From positions 92,384,592 through 92,448,591 of the forward strand of contig CM063507.1 in the NCBI GenBank assembly GCA_032207245.1: DNA of 64,000 nucleotides. Reading direction: 5' to 3'. Origin of the DNA: Pardosa pseudoannulata (Eukaryota; Arthropoda; Arachnida; Araneae; Lycosidae). The notes below the pieces were generated by a model that saw nothing but the letters and a program-made list of their open reading frames with translations, was not told where the DNA came from and searched no databases. A program made the translations under genes and the position numbers. Positions 1 through 10,210 of the stretch are shown here, piece after piece (within the stretch, counting starts at the first letter, position 1; each line of letters opens with the position of its first letter).

Positions 1-352
1 ATCAATGTATATAAAATTTTTTGGTAATCAATCTCCTAATCTTAATTTAATCATCGGGGAAACTCCACATCCAAACTTGTTCCCCTTTCTTCGTCAAACT
101 GGTTTTTATACCGAAATATAATTCTTGTTTGTGTTTCAATTTTTAATCTTTCAATTTTCAATTCACTCAATTTTCAATTTTTGTTAATCTGTATATAACT
201 TAATTTTTTTTCGTGTTTTATGTTGTGTGTTTTATTTTTATAGTTGCTTTAATCTGTTTTGAGCTTGTAATCTTTTTTTTTTCATCTTGTTTGGCGCAGT
301 TTGTCCCTAGAGGATTTAGCGCCATTAAACTTCAATCAACCAACCAACCAAC
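1..352 (+). mobile_element. LINE fragment, 3' end of ORF2, 3' UTR and tail
   Basis: The first bases match the last codons of ORF2 in the full copy ending at 13877. They are followed by the AT-rich 3' UTR, the conserved hairpin (GGCGC...GCGCC, about 292-323) and the tail ending in CAACCAACCAACCAAC at 352. The copy is cut by the window edge, so its true 5' extent is unknown. The next LINE fragment starts at the very next base. Confidence 0.85.
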
Positions 353-1618
353 ATATTCATCAACATACACTCAATTATTACCTCAAGAATTATACAATGC
401 TAGACCTTCTTGTGTCTGCCTTTCAGGGAAGGATAAATAAATTTTAAAACTTAACTTAGACAATATTTACAATAACAGCTATTATACATTACATCCTACT
501 TTACTAGTTAAATTAAGTCATTGACAAAAATTCAACTAGCTATCATTATCAACAAATTTTTGAAGATCACAAGCAATCTTATAAAAATTACACCTCTGTC
601 TTCACAGATGGTTCAAAATCCACTAACTATGTCAGCTGTGCATACCTTTAAAGATAAAATCAATAGCTACAGACTTCATCCCAAACTCTCCATCTTTTCT
701 GCTGAAGCCTTTGCTATCTTGAAGGCTTTAGAAGAATTGGTGAATCACAATAGTAAAAACTTTATTATCTATACAGACTCCCAAAGTGTTCTTAATTCAT
801 TGCAGTCCAATAATTGTAATAATCCTATTATTTTCAAAATTCTTACAACAATAACTAACCTTATCATGGGAATCTCGCTAGTTTTTAGCTGGGTTCCTCT
901 CATGTCGGCATTAAACAATGAACTTGTGGACATGGCTACCAGGTCTGCAAGCGACTTTCTCAACACTGGTCTTCCTTATCCTGACTTGAAAATTACATCA
1001 AACATCTTTTACACGATAAATGGCAGATGTCCTGGGATACATTTCTTCAAATAAACTGCGGGAAATTAAAACCAAGATAAATGAAATGGCCTCAACTCCC
1101 TTCTAGGAGACATCGTAATATATACTACTCGTTTACGAGTGGGTCATTGCAGGCTCACCCATGCCCATCTCTTGCTGGTGAAGCTCCTGCACAGTGTGCG
1201 TATTGCAAGACACCTTACACAGTCGCACATATTTTAACATCTTGTGTTTGTTTTAAAATCAATGTATATAAAATTTTTTGGTAATCAATCTCCTAATCTT
1301 AATTTAATCATCGGGAAACTCCACATCCAAACTTGTTCCCCTTTCTTCGTCAATCTGGTTTTTATACCGAAAAAATTTTTTGTTTGTGTTTCAATTTTCT
1401 TTTTTTTCAATTTGTAATCTTTCAATTTTCAATTCACTCAATTTTCAATTCTTGTTAATCTGTATATAACTCAATTTTTTTCGTGTCTTTAGTTGTATGT
1501 TTTTTTTTATAGTTTGAATCTTTTTTTGAACCTGTAATTTTTTTTTTCCTCTTGTTTGGCGCAGTTTGTCCCTAGAGGATTTAGCGCCATTAAACTTCAA
1601 TCAACCAACCAACCAACC
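353..1618 (+). mobile_element. 5'-truncated LINE copy abutting the previous tail
   Basis: It begins with sequence matching about 7246 of the large copy (before RNase H) and runs to a complete 3' hairpin and CAAC tail at 1618. Several small deletions relative to the full copies break the frame, for example near 870-910 and 1115-1130. It sits directly behind the tail of the fragment at 1-352 with no spacer, the same head-to-tail arrangement seen at 8593/8594. Confidence 0.85.
521..1284 (+). pseudogene. Broken LINE ORF2 C-terminal part (RNase H and Cys/His motif)
   Basis: The open stretch 521-1054 contains RNase H pieces shared with the full copies: the glutamate block SAEAFAILKALEEL, the aspartate block IIYTDSQSVLNSL, and a damaged FSWVP...NELVDMATRSA block. 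In the damaged block the usual PSHVGIKG is reduced to PLMSALN by small indels. A separate open stretch at 1081-1284 carries the C-terminal motif QCAYCKTPYTVAHILTSCVC. The first catalytic block (TDGSK) is out of frame at about 606-620. The piece cannot encode a working protein and has no start of its own. Confidence 0.8.
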
Positions 1619-2739
1619 ACTTTCTCTAGAATTGTTGACAATAACTTTTTCTTACATCTCGCAATTTTTGATATGTCAAAAGAATCTTTAATATATTGTA
1701 CCATCGTGTTATACTGCGGCATGTAGTTAAAGAATCGGCATTAACTGACCAATTTGTATAACTTTTAAAAATTGATTTTGCTCAAAATAAATTAGCATTT
1801 AAAAATGAAACGATGATTGTATTAATAAAATGGTTAAGATCAAAATTATCTGTGGAGGCGATATATAAATATACTATTTATAAATTTCAACAGGTTATCA
1901 GTATTCGGGTATTATTTGCAAAACAGGAAATAGTCTTAAAAATTAAAAACTCAAATCAATTTTGTAATGATTAAAATCAATTTTGTACTTCAAAAAAATT
2001 CTAATGATAATCTCTTTTATGCCTCTCTAGAATAAAACAATTTAATGACTTCTGCAATTCAGCTCTTAATCTTATTCAGAAAAAGTTACTTTCTTACATG
2101 CAACGGCGAGCAAAAACATTAAAGAATCTCTCAATCCTCTTATAGATTTTGAAATCAATTTCTGGTTCATTTACTCTCTATGACAAAATTTGGATTTCCA
2201 GAACAAAGTTCTATTACAGTTCGCCTGCGCATTTGTATAAAAAATGATGTAAGCTTACTCGTCAATACATCGTTTTAATCACTTCTTCTATGAATGTCTA
2301 TCTGTACAGCGGAGCTATTCCGTACAGCACATCTTATGATCTCCAAATTTTAAAGTTACAGACGTCGTCATTTTATATCATGAGTTTTTATTGTTCCGTA
2401 ACAACATTAGTGGACTGACATTACAATGAAGTTTAATGGATTAGCAGTCATTTGCGATCGAACGAATAACACATGAATTCAACTACGATTTCCTTGGCGT
2501 CCTCATCCAATGTTTCGCTTTTTGAAGATATCGGATTTTATCATAGTCTGAAACTTCCTCTGTATTTTTGTCGACACTGATTTTACCTCATTTCAGCTGC
2601 TTTCTGACATTTTGTGTTCCAATATTACCATTTTATTCTGTATATTTTTGCATTTTACATTCTGATACATTATCTCTATCATCTTCTTTAACAAAACTTG
2701 ATTCAGGCCAAAATAAATCATCCATCCATATCCAGGGTT
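1619..2739. other. AT-rich stretch, no gene recognised
   Basis: I see no coding region, structural RNA or terminal repeats here. It is unique-looking AT-rich DNA with short internal direct repeats (aaatcaattttgta twice near 1950-1990). The 5' boundary of the following LINE is not sharply defined and may lie anywhere around 2730-2765. Confidence 0.4.
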
Positions 2740-2764
2740 AGCTCACTGACTGTCCCTCAGGGGG

Positions 2765-3348
2765 TTTACCTACTTTAGGTAAACACGGGTGTCGCAATCC
2801 CGAGGTACCCCAGCGATCTTTTGTTCTTTTCCTTTTTTTTTTTATCTCTTCTCTTTTTCCTTTTCTCCCTCGTTGTGGTTACCTTTTCGGAGGTGAGGGC
2901 TTATCGCGATATGTTGTGTTCCTTTTCTGAACACAACATCTCGCGATTTGGTACCCACCCACGTGTTTGCCGTGCGTGGAGACCCGTGTCCCCGGAAAGG
3001 GGGATCCTGGTAATTGAGGGAAACCAACACATTACCTGCCTACTTTAGGGTAAACAGGTGTAGAATGGTCCCCGTCTGTTCTTTTCCTTTTCTTTCCTCT
3101 TTCCTCTTCTCTTCCCTTTTCTGTGGTTACCTTTAATAGCACTGTGTGTGTGCGATTTGTATGTTTGGTGCGTGACCCGTGTCCTTATTGGGTTACTTCT
3201 GTTGGGTCTGTAGAATGGTCCCGTTATCAATTGGCTGTCGAATGTCACTCCGGCCGTCTACTTCAACACTTTATGGGTCATAATCGCAATCCCAAATTTT
3301 TTTCTAGCATCCCTTGTTCATGGTTGGTCACTGAACAATCCTTTCATT
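2765..3348 (+). promoter_or_regulatory. LINE copy A 5' UTR with two repeated pyrimidine-rich units
   Basis: Two similar units lie in tandem. Each starts with cctactttagg(g)taaac (2769 and about 3038), continues into a long T/C-rich tract (2821-2875 and 3077-3122), then tgtggttacctt and a gacccgtgtcc block. Unit 1 also contains a strong hairpin (2905-2945). Tandem 5' units in LINEs often carry the internal promoter. That role is inferred here. Copy B keeps only the last part of this region. Confidence 0.5.
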
Positions 3349-3361
3349 ATGGAATCTTCAA

Positions 3362-4606
3362 TTGCAAAAAGTAAATGATGTCGATCAGCAGTCAGAGAAA
3401 AGTAGCTCTGCTGTCTCGCCTTTCCTGATACATAAATGTATCTCGTCATCTGTCGGGCAAGTTAAGAAAGTGAAGAAATTAAGATCTGGTGTCTTGCTCA
3501 TTGAAGTCTCAGACACGAAGCAAGCTTCTAATCTGATGAAATGCACAAAATTTGGAGATATTTTAGTTTCAGTCACTCCTCACAGCAGTTTAAATTTTAG
3601 TAGAGGTGTTATATCAGAGGGGGAATTGTACAATGTCCCCGATGATGATATATTAGAAGGTTTAAAAGAGCAACATGTTTGTGCGGTACGACGAATTACC
3701 ATCCGTCGAGACGGCAAAATACTGCCGACAAAACATATAATACTGACTTTCAACACACCATCGTTGCCTTCCCATATAAATGCTGGATACCTTCGATGCC
3801 CTGTACGTCCCTTTGTTCCCAGTCCATTGCGTTGTTTTCAATGCCAACGCTTTGGACATTCTAAAACATCATGTCGTGGTTCCATTACCTGCCCTCGTTG
3901 CGCAGAAGTTGGCCACGACGGCGTTGACTGCAAATCAAAACCTAAATGCGTCAACTGCAAAGGAGACCATCCTGCCTTTTCCCGTACTTGCCCTAAGTGG
4001 GTACTGGAAAAAGAAGTACAGGCACTGAAAGTGAAAAATAACATCTCTTATCCTGACGCTCGGAAACTAGTTGAAGAACGAACGCCCAAACGTGGAATTT
4101 CTTTTGCTGCAGCTGTAAAACAATGCAAAACAATAAGCACACAAACTGAAAATATTCCAACCGTACCCAATAGCCCTAAATCTCCTCGTGATCAACCCTC
4201 AAAATTTGAAAATAAAGCTCTTACAGTTGAAAATGTAATTGTTCCAAAACCATTAAATGAACGCGTACCTAGAAACAAATTAAATCCTAAAACTCAAGTA
4301 TCAAGTAAGATTTTATCAAAGGCAAAGATAACTAATTATCCATCTAAGCAAAAGACTCCCAAACATCAAAAACTTACAGCTGTAAAACTAAAAGAAAAAA
4401 TAAAAAATAAATTTAACCTTCTGGAGGATTTCGACGATGGAGAATCCTCCAAACCTTTGAAATGTAAAATGTCCAGCAAACATTTCTTAAAAAACCATCC
4501 AGTTGCTGAGGACGATTCCATCAAAGGTTATGTGACTTCCGAAGAGGATATGTTGACAGATCCCTCGGACTCAGAAGGAATGTGGGCTAAGACCCAACCT
4601 ACATAA
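3362..4606 (+). CDS. LINE copy A ORF1, Gag-like RNA-binding protein with three zinc knuckles
   Basis: ORF1 proteins of this kind bind the element RNA and form the ribonucleoprotein needed for retrotransposition. The N-terminal third (SSSVGQVKKVKKLRSGVLL and onward) is shared with copy B. Three knuckles follow around residues 156-205: CFQCQRFGHSKTSC, CPRCAEVGHDGVDC and CVNCKGDHPAFSRTC (CX2CX4HX4C twice, then CX2CX3HX6C). A lysine-rich linker and an acidic C-terminus (TSEEDMLTDPSDSEG) complete it. The open frame begins at 3362 without an ATG. The natural ATG is at 3349, but a 1-nt indel puts it out of frame, unlike the intact ATG of copy B at 8858. ORF2 starts 30 nt after the stop in another frame. 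Confidence 0.88.
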   Translation: MQKVNDVDQQSEKSSSAVSPFLIHKCISSSVGQVKKVKKLRSGVLLIEVSDTKQASNLMKCTKFGDILVSVTPHSSLNFSRGVISEGELYNVPDDDILEGLKEQHVCAVRRITIRRDGKILPTKHIILTFNTPSLPSHINAGYLRCPVRPFVPSPLRCFQCQRFGHSKTSCRGSITCPRCAEVGHDGVDCKSKPKCVNCKGDHPAFSRTCPKWVLEKEVQALKVKNNISYPDARKLVEERTPKRGISFAAAVKQCKTISTQTENIPTVPNSPKSPRDQPSKFENKALTVENVIVPKPLNERVPRNKLNPKTQVSSKILSKAKITNYPSKQKTPKHQKLTAVKLKEKIKNKFNLLEDFDDGESSKPLKCKMSSKHFLKNHPVAEDDSIKGYVTSEEDMLTDPSDSEGMWAKTQPT

Positions 4607-4636
4607 TCTCCATCCTTTTCCTCCCTAACTTTTACA

Positions 4637-6844
4637 ATGGCGCTTTTGTCTTGGAACTGCCATGGCTTCAAAAGTCACGTCTCTGATATCAGAGACCTCG
4701 TTAATAAATACCATCCTGTTTGTTTTGCCCTTCAAGAGACACTGCTTGACAGCAATAAGTCAGCCAAATTAAAACGCTATAGTACTATTAGAAAAGATTA
4801 CCTAGAAGGGGGCAGGGTATGTGGTGGTGTTGCCCTCTTCACTTGTCATGACTACCCTTTCAGAACTTTAAATATTAACACTGACCTCCAAGCAGTAGCT
4901 GTTCAAATACACTTACACTCTCTAATAACTGTCTGTAACCTCTATATACCTCCAAATAATATCATCTCCCAGAACACTCTTAATAACCTTATTACTCAAC
5001 TCCCAGTCCCTTTTATTATTGTTGGGGACTTGAATGGCCATAGTCCATTGTGGGGTAGCCCCAACCTTAATAAACGGGGTCGACAAATTGAAAAACTAAT
5101 ATCCGATCATGATCTGTGCATCTACAATACAAATCAACTTACTTACCTACATTCCCCTACAAGAACCTTTCACTCCCTTGATTTAGCAATATCCAGCCCT
5201 CAAATTTTTCCGTTCTGGAATTTTGCAGTGGATTCTTACCTTTACAATAGTGATCACTTTCCTATTATCCTAACTCACAATAGTGGCTCTAATGCCAATC
5301 AGCGTGTTCCTCGTTATGTTCTAGGTTCCGCTGATTGGGATAAATTTCGTATCCTAGCAAATATCTCTACAGACATGGTCAATAATAATAACATTGATGA
5401 AGCAGTGAATCAAATAACTGAAACAATAATTTCTGCAGCTGACATTTCTATTAAAAAATCTTCTTGTCGTCCTCAAAAGCAAACAAAGCCATGGTGGAAC
5501 CAAGAGTGTAAAATTTGTTATAAAGCGAAGAGAAAAGCGTTCCAATTGTTCAAAAGACATCCTACGACGGAGAATTTTATAAATTATAAGAAATGCAAAA
5601 GTATTTTCCGTCGCACCTTAAGACGTAGCCAAAGAGATTCATGGGTGAACTATATAAGCAGTATCACTTCCTCCATTTCCAGTAAAGATTTATGGGTAAA
5701 AGTAAAGCGCTGTTCAGGCGTTTACCCAAACAACCAAATCCAAATTTTAAATTATAATAATAACCTAATAACTTCTCTTGATGACATAGCCAACACAATA
5801 GCCTCATCTTTAGCTGATATTTCTTCAAGTTCAAATTACTCTGCATCTTTTACAAAACTTAAAAATCTGGCCGAGGAAAAACCCATAAACTTTCAAACTA
5901 AGCTTAACTTTCCCTACAATACTGATTTTACCATTTTAGAACTAAACAGAGCCTTGCATAATGTCCATAAATCTTCTGCTGGTCCCGATAATATTTCCTA
6001 CGAAATGATAAAAAACCTGTCTTCAGTTTCCAAGTTCAACCTTCTAAAACTTTACAATAGAATATGGAGAGAGCATAGCTTCCCTTCCTCGTGGAGAGAG
6101 GCTATTGTAATCCCCATTCTAAAACCTGATAAAAACCCATCGAATCCTCTCAGTTACCGCCCAATAGCTCTGACGAACTGTTTCTGCAAAATTCTTGAAA
6201 AAATGATAAACGTTCGTCTGATTTACTACCTGGAGGAAAATAATTACCTATCAAATTTTCAGAGTGGTTTCCGTCGTGGAAGGAGCACGTTAGATAACAT
6301 AATTGATTTGGAAACCAGAATCCGGAACGCTTTCGTTAAACGGAAGCATTTGGTGTCGGTGTTTTTCGATATAGAAAAGGCATATGACCGCACTTGGCGT
6401 CATGGAATTATACAGCAGCTGTTCAATTTAGAGTTGCGTGGCAATATGCCTATTTTTATTCAAAATTTTTTGGCTTTAAGAAATTTCCGTGTTAGAGTAG
6501 GAAATACACTATCTCGCACTTTTATTCAAGAAGAAGGAGTTCCCCAGGGAAGCGTATTGAGTGTGACCCTGTTCATTATTGCAATTAATGGGATTCTGAA
6601 CGAGATACCTCCCTCTGTTAATGGAAACTTGTATGTCGACGATCTCTATATCTCATGTGAAGGAGCGGATATGAGATTTATTAACAGACAACTCCAGACT
6701 GCAGTGAACAAGATCAGTAAGTGGGCGAACGAGAATGGTTTCAGCTTTTCTAGTTCAAAGACGGTTGTGTGCATTTTTGCAAAAAAAGAGGTCTGCACCC
6801 TGACCCAGAGATCCAGTTTCTTGGAAATAACATCAACATTGTGA
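4637..6844 (+). CDS. LINE copy A ORF2, endonuclease and reverse transcriptase part
   Basis: The ATG context (acaATGgcgct) is the same as in copy B. Residues 1-225 are an endonuclease/exonuclease/phosphatase domain: LSWNCHGFKS near the start, QET at about 34, GDLNGHSPLWGS at about 130, SDHFPI at about 205. The reverse transcriptase follows at about 440-720, with FRRGRSTLDN, FFDIEKAYDRTW, EGVPQGSVLS and the catalytic YVDD at residues 666-669 (6632-6643); YADD is commoner. The enzyme would nick chromosomal DNA and copy the LINE RNA from the nick. One nucleotide is missing near 6765 compared with copy B, so this frame ends early and the protein continues in the frame 6769-8346. Confidence 0.9.
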   Translation: MALLSWNCHGFKSHVSDIRDLVNKYHPVCFALQETLLDSNKSAKLKRYSTIRKDYLEGGRVCGGVALFTCHDYPFRTLNINTDLQAVAVQIHLHSLITVCNLYIPPNNIISQNTLNNLITQLPVPFIIVGDLNGHSPLWGSPNLNKRGRQIEKLISDHDLCIYNTNQLTYLHSPTRTFHSLDLAISSPQIFPFWNFAVDSYLYNSDHFPIILTHNSGSNANQRVPRYVLGSADWDKFRILANISTDMVNNNNIDEAVNQITETIISAADISIKKSSCRPQKQTKPWWNQECKICYKAKRKAFQLFKRHPTTENFINYKKCKSIFRRTLRRSQRDSWVNYISSITSSISSKDLWVKVKRCSGVYPNNQIQILNYNNNLITSLDDIANTIASSLADISSSSNYSASFTKLKNLAEEKPINFQTKLNFPYNTDFTILELNRALHNVHKSSAGPDNISYEMIKNLSSVSKFNLLKLYNRIWREHSFPSSWREAIVIPILKPDKNPSNPLSYRPIALTNCFCKILEKMINVRLIYYLEENNYLSNFQSGFRRGRSTLDNIIDLETRIRNAFVKRKHLVSVFFDIEKAYDRTWRHGIIQQLFNLELRGNMPIFIQNFLALRNFRVRVGNTLSRTFIQEEGVPQGSVLSVTLFIIAINGILNEIPPSVNGNLYVDDLYISCEGADMRFINRQLQTAVNKISKWANENGFSFSSSKTVVCIFAKKEVCTLTQRSSFLEITSTL

Positions 6845-8346
6845 ATGAGGTGAATTTTCTCGGCGTCATTTTTGACAAAAAACTTACCTTTGCACCCCAT
6901 ATCACAAACTTGCGGAAAAATTGCGAAAGGAAGCTCAACATCCTAAAAATCCTTTCTAAGACCTCATGGGGAGCTGATCGCTCTTCCCTAATTAAGATCT
7001 ATCATGCCATCATCCGCTCAAAACTGGACTATGGATGTCCTGTATACGGGTCAGCACGCGTTTCTGTCCTTCAAAAGCTGAATACCATTCACCATTCCGC
7101 TCTTCGATTGTGTTCCGGAGCTTTTAGAACATCTCCTGTGGAAAGTCTCTACGTTGACTGCTATGAAGCTCCTCTTGAATTACGTCGACAGATGTTATCT
7201 CTTCAGTACTACTTCAGAACGTCATCTTATATCAACCATCCCATTCATCAATATACACTCAATTATTACCTTAAGAGATTATACATTGCTAGACCTTCTT
7301 GTGTTCTGCCGTTTCAGGGAAGGATTAATGAAATTTTAAGAGATCTTAACTTAGACAATATAGATACAATACCCACAGCTATTGGAATACACCCTTGGCA
7401 CACTCCTACTTTTACTATAATAAACCCCTTTAAGTCATTTGACAAAAGTTCAACTAGCAATATCATTTATCAACAAATATTTGAAGATCACAAGCAATAT
7501 TATAAAAATTACACATCTGTTTTCACAGATGGTTCAAAATCCACTAACTATGTCAGCTGTGCATACCTTATTAAAGATGAAATCAATAGCTACAGACTCC
7601 ATCCTAAACTCTCCATCTTTTCTGCTGAAGCCTTTGCTATTTTGAAGGCTTTAGAAGAATTGATGAATCACAATAGTAAAAACTTTATTATCTATACAGA
7701 CTCCCAAAGTGTTCTTAATTCATTGCAATCAAATAACTGTAATAATCCTATTATTTTCAAAATTCTTGCAACAATAACTAACCTTACTTCCATGGGAATC
7801 TCGCTAGTTTTTAGCTGGGTTCCCTCTCACGTCGGCATTAAAGGCAATGAACTTGTGGACATGGCTACCAGGTCTGCAAGCGACTTTCTCAACACTGGTC
7901 TACCTTATCCTGACTTGAAAAATTACATTAAAGATCTTTTACATAATAAATGGCAGATCTCCTGGGATAACATTCCTTCAAATAAGCTGCGGGAAATTAA
8001 AACAAAAATAACTAAATGGCCTCAACTCCCTTCTAGGAGACATGATGTAATACTCACTCGTCTACGAGTGGGTCATTGCAGGCTCACCCATGCCCATCTC
8101 TTGCTGGGTGAAGCTCCTTCACAGTGTGCGTATTGCAAGACACTTTACACAGTCGCACATATTTTAACGTCCTGTGTTTGTTCTAAATCATTGTATATAA
8201 AATTTTTTGGTAATCAATCTCCTAATCTTAATTTAATCTTGGGGAAACGCCACATCCAAACTTGTTCCCCTTTCTTCGTCAAACTGGTTTTTATACCGAA
8301 ATTTGATTTTTGTTTGTGTTTCAATTTTCTAATTTTCAATTTTTAA
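6769..8346 (+). CDS. LINE copy A ORF2, C-terminal part (RT thumb, RNase H, Cys/His motif)
   Basis: This continues ORF2 after the 1-nt frameshift near 6765. It carries the RT thumb and connector (LRKNCERKLNILKILSKTSWG), then RNase H with its acidic residues in VFTDGSKS, SAEAFAIL, IYTDSQS and GNELVDMA. The Trp-bearing block FSWVPSHVGIKG precedes the last of these. The C-terminus has a CX2C...H...C cluster (QCAYCKTLYTVAHILTSC). A second 1-nt loss near 8236 diverts the last residues into AT-rich 3' UTR sequence. The normal end, as in copy B, is GFYSEI followed by a stop. The apparent start at 6769 is only the frame opening, not a real initiation site. Confidence 0.88.
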   Translation: MHFCKKRGLHPDPEIQFLGNNINIVNEVNFLGVIFDKKLTFAPHITNLRKNCERKLNILKILSKTSWGADRSSLIKIYHAIIRSKLDYGCPVYGSARVSVLQKLNTIHHSALRLCSGAFRTSPVESLYVDCYEAPLELRRQMLSLQYYFRTSSYINHPIHQYTLNYYLKRLYIARPSCVLPFQGRINEILRDLNLDNIDTIPTAIGIHPWHTPTFTIINPFKSFDKSSTSNIIYQQIFEDHKQYYKNYTSVFTDGSKSTNYVSCAYLIKDEINSYRLHPKLSIFSAEAFAILKALEELMNHNSKNFIIYTDSQSVLNSLQSNNCNNPIIFKILATITNLTSMGISLVFSWVPSHVGIKGNELVDMATRSASDFLNTGLPYPDLKNYIKDLLHNKWQISWDNIPSNKLREIKTKITKWPQLPSRRHDVILTRLRVGHCRLTHAHLLLGEAPSQCAYCKTLYTVAHILTSCVCSKSLYIKFFGNQSPNLNLILGKRHIQTCSPFFVKLVFIPKFDFCLCFNFLIFNF

Positions 8347-8857
8347 TCTTTCAATTTTCAATTCACTCAATTTTCAAATCTTGTTAATCTGTATATAACT
8401 CAATTTGTATTCGTGTTTTCTGTTGAATGTAATTTTTTTTTTGTTACTTTAATCTGTTTTTAAATCCTGTCTTTTTATCTTTTGTCAAAATTTTTTCTAA
8501 ATTCGTCTTTGGTATATATCCTCATCTTGTTTGGCGCAGTTTGTCCCTAGAGGAATTAGCGCCATTAAGCTTCAACCAACCAACCAACCAACCTGCTTCG
8601 GGTAAACGGGAGGTGTAGAATGGTCCCGTTTACATCAATCGGCTGGTCGGACGACTTTTGTCACTGGCCTGGGCCAAGCAATCGGTTACCTGCTGGGCAC
8701 TTTAATGGGTCGAGGCTGCTTAAGGGGTAGCTGTGCGCGTATAGATCCCGGTTAGCACTGGTGCGACTTTATGTCCCTTTTTGGGAGCGTTTAGCATCCC
8801 CTTGTTGGGCTCCATGGTGGGTGGTGCCGCCGGGATCTGAACAACTTCCTTTAAAAT

Positions 8858-10180
8858 ATGGATTCCTCAACCCCCCCACAACCTCTCCCCTTGGGTCAAA
8901 AGGGGCACGACAACGTTTCTGTTGATAAAAGTCAGGCTAGATTTTTTACTGTACAAAGAAAGGAGGGAAGTTTTTCGGCTGTCTCTCCCTTTCTTGTACA
9001 TAAATGCATTTCGTCATCTGTTGGACAAGTAAAAAATGTAAAAAAATTACGATCTGGCGTCTTGCTTATCGAAGTAGCAGATGCAAAACAAGCTTCAAGT
9101 CTCTTAAAATGTACCAAATTTGCGGATATCCCAGTTACAGTCAATGCTCATGCAACTTTAAATTTTAGTAGAGGAGTTATTTCGGAGAGAGAACTCTATA
9201 ATGTTCCCGATGAAGAGATCTTAGAAGGTCTAAAAGAGCAGCATGTTTGTGGAGTACGGCGTATCACCATCCGTCGTGACGGGAAAATACTGAACACCAA
9301 ACATCTAATTCTTACATTTAACTCACCATCAGTACCATCACACATTAAAGCAAGTTACTTAAGATGCCCTGTGCGTCCATTTGTCCCCAATCCATTGCGT
9401 TGTTTTCAATGCCAACGCTTTGGACATTCAAAAACATCATGTCGTGGATCCATTACCTGTCCTCGTTGTGCAGAAGTTGGCCACGACGGAGTTGATTGCA
9501 AATCAACACCTAAATGCATCAACTGCAAAGGCGACCATCCTGCCTCTTCCCGTTCGTGTCCTAAGTGGCTACTGGAGAAAGAAATGCAAACTATCAAAGC
9601 TAAAGAAAATATCTCATATCCAGAAGCTAGAAAACGCATTGAAGAACGTACTCCAAGACCTGGAATTAGCTTTTCTGCAGCAGTGAAGCAATGTAAATCA
9701 ATAGGCACACAAACTGAAAATAAGCCATCCGTCCCCAATAGTCCTAAACCTGCTCGTCATTCGCCCTCAAAAATAGAAAATAAACCTGTTACAGTTGAAA
9801 ACGTAATTATGCCAAAACCAATAAATGAACGCGTACCTAAAAGTAAATTAACACCTAAAACACAAGTTCCAAATAAACTTATATCTAAAGCGAAGATAAG
9901 CAATTTTCCATCTAAGCAAAAGACGCCCAAACATCAAAAAATTACGGCTGCAAGATTAAAAGAAAAATTAAAAAATAAAAGTTTTAATCTCCTGGAGGAT
10001 TTCGTCGAGGACGAATCCTCTAACAAACCTTTGAAATGTCAATTTTCGAAAAAAGACTTCTTAAAAAATCGTCCAACTGCTGAGGACGATTCAATCAAAG
10101 GATATGTCACATCCGAAGAGGATATGTTGACAGATCAATCGGACTCTGAAGGCATGTGGGCTAAGACCCAACCTGCATAA
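8858..10180 (+). CDS. LINE copy B ORF1, Gag-like zinc-knuckle protein
   Basis: A complete 440-residue ORF1 from ATG at 8858 (context aaaatATGgattcc). The first 40 residues are Pro/Gln-rich and lead into the conserved block SAVSPFLVHKCISSSVGQVK. Three zinc knuckles at about residues 183-232 match copy A (CFQCQRFGHSKTSC, CPRCAEVGHDGVDC, CINCKGDHPASSRSC). A basic Lys/Pro-rich linker and the acidic tail VTSEEDMLTDQSDSEG follow. It is the best-preserved reading frame of the family here and fixes the true ORF1 start. ORF2 begins 30 nt downstream. Confidence 0.92.
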   Translation: MDSSTPPQPLPLGQKGHDNVSVDKSQARFFTVQRKEGSFSAVSPFLVHKCISSSVGQVKNVKKLRSGVLLIEVADAKQASSLLKCTKFADIPVTVNAHATLNFSRGVISERELYNVPDEEILEGLKEQHVCGVRRITIRRDGKILNTKHLILTFNSPSVPSHIKASYLRCPVRPFVPNPLRCFQCQRFGHSKTSCRGSITCPRCAEVGHDGVDCKSTPKCINCKGDHPASSRSCPKWLLEKEMQTIKAKENISYPEARKRIEERTPRPGISFSAAVKQCKSIGTQTENKPSVPNSPKPARHSPSKIENKPVTVENVIMPKPINERVPKSKLTPKTQVPNKLISKAKISNFPSKQKTPKHQKITAARLKEKLKNKSFNLLEDFVEDESSNKPLKCQFSKKDFLKNRPTAEDDSIKGYVTSEEDMLTDQSDSEGMWAKTQPA

Positions 10181-10210
10181 TTTCCATCCTTTTCCTCTCC
10201 AAATTTTACA

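Larger units (their letters stand above)
2740..8593 (+). mobile_element. Near full-length LINE (copy A), RNase H-bearing non-LTR retrotransposon
   Basis: Order of parts: a 5' UTR with two pyrimidine-rich units, ORF1 (3362-4606), ORF2 in two overlapping frames (4637-6844 and 6769-8346), a 3' UTR, and the hairpin plus CAAC tail ending at 8593. ORF1 with zinc knuckles, an apurinic-type endonuclease, reverse transcriptase and an RNase H domain place it in the RNase H-carrying LINE groups (I-like rather than classical Jockey). Clade assignment is inference. Only about three 1-nt lesions separate it from an open element: the ORF1 start, about 6765 and about 8236. It is therefore young. Copy B is inserted directly after its tail. 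Confidence 0.9.

Noticed and set aside
213..440. 75-codon open frame across the LINE 3' UTR and next copy
   Set aside because: It crosses the junction of two LINE fragments, lies in UTR sequence, and has no family resemblance.
3385..4044. Minus-strand and other-frame open stretches over LINE ORF1
   Set aside because: They are shadows of the zinc-knuckle ORF1. The same shadows recur over copy B, as expected from sequence similarity rather than coding.
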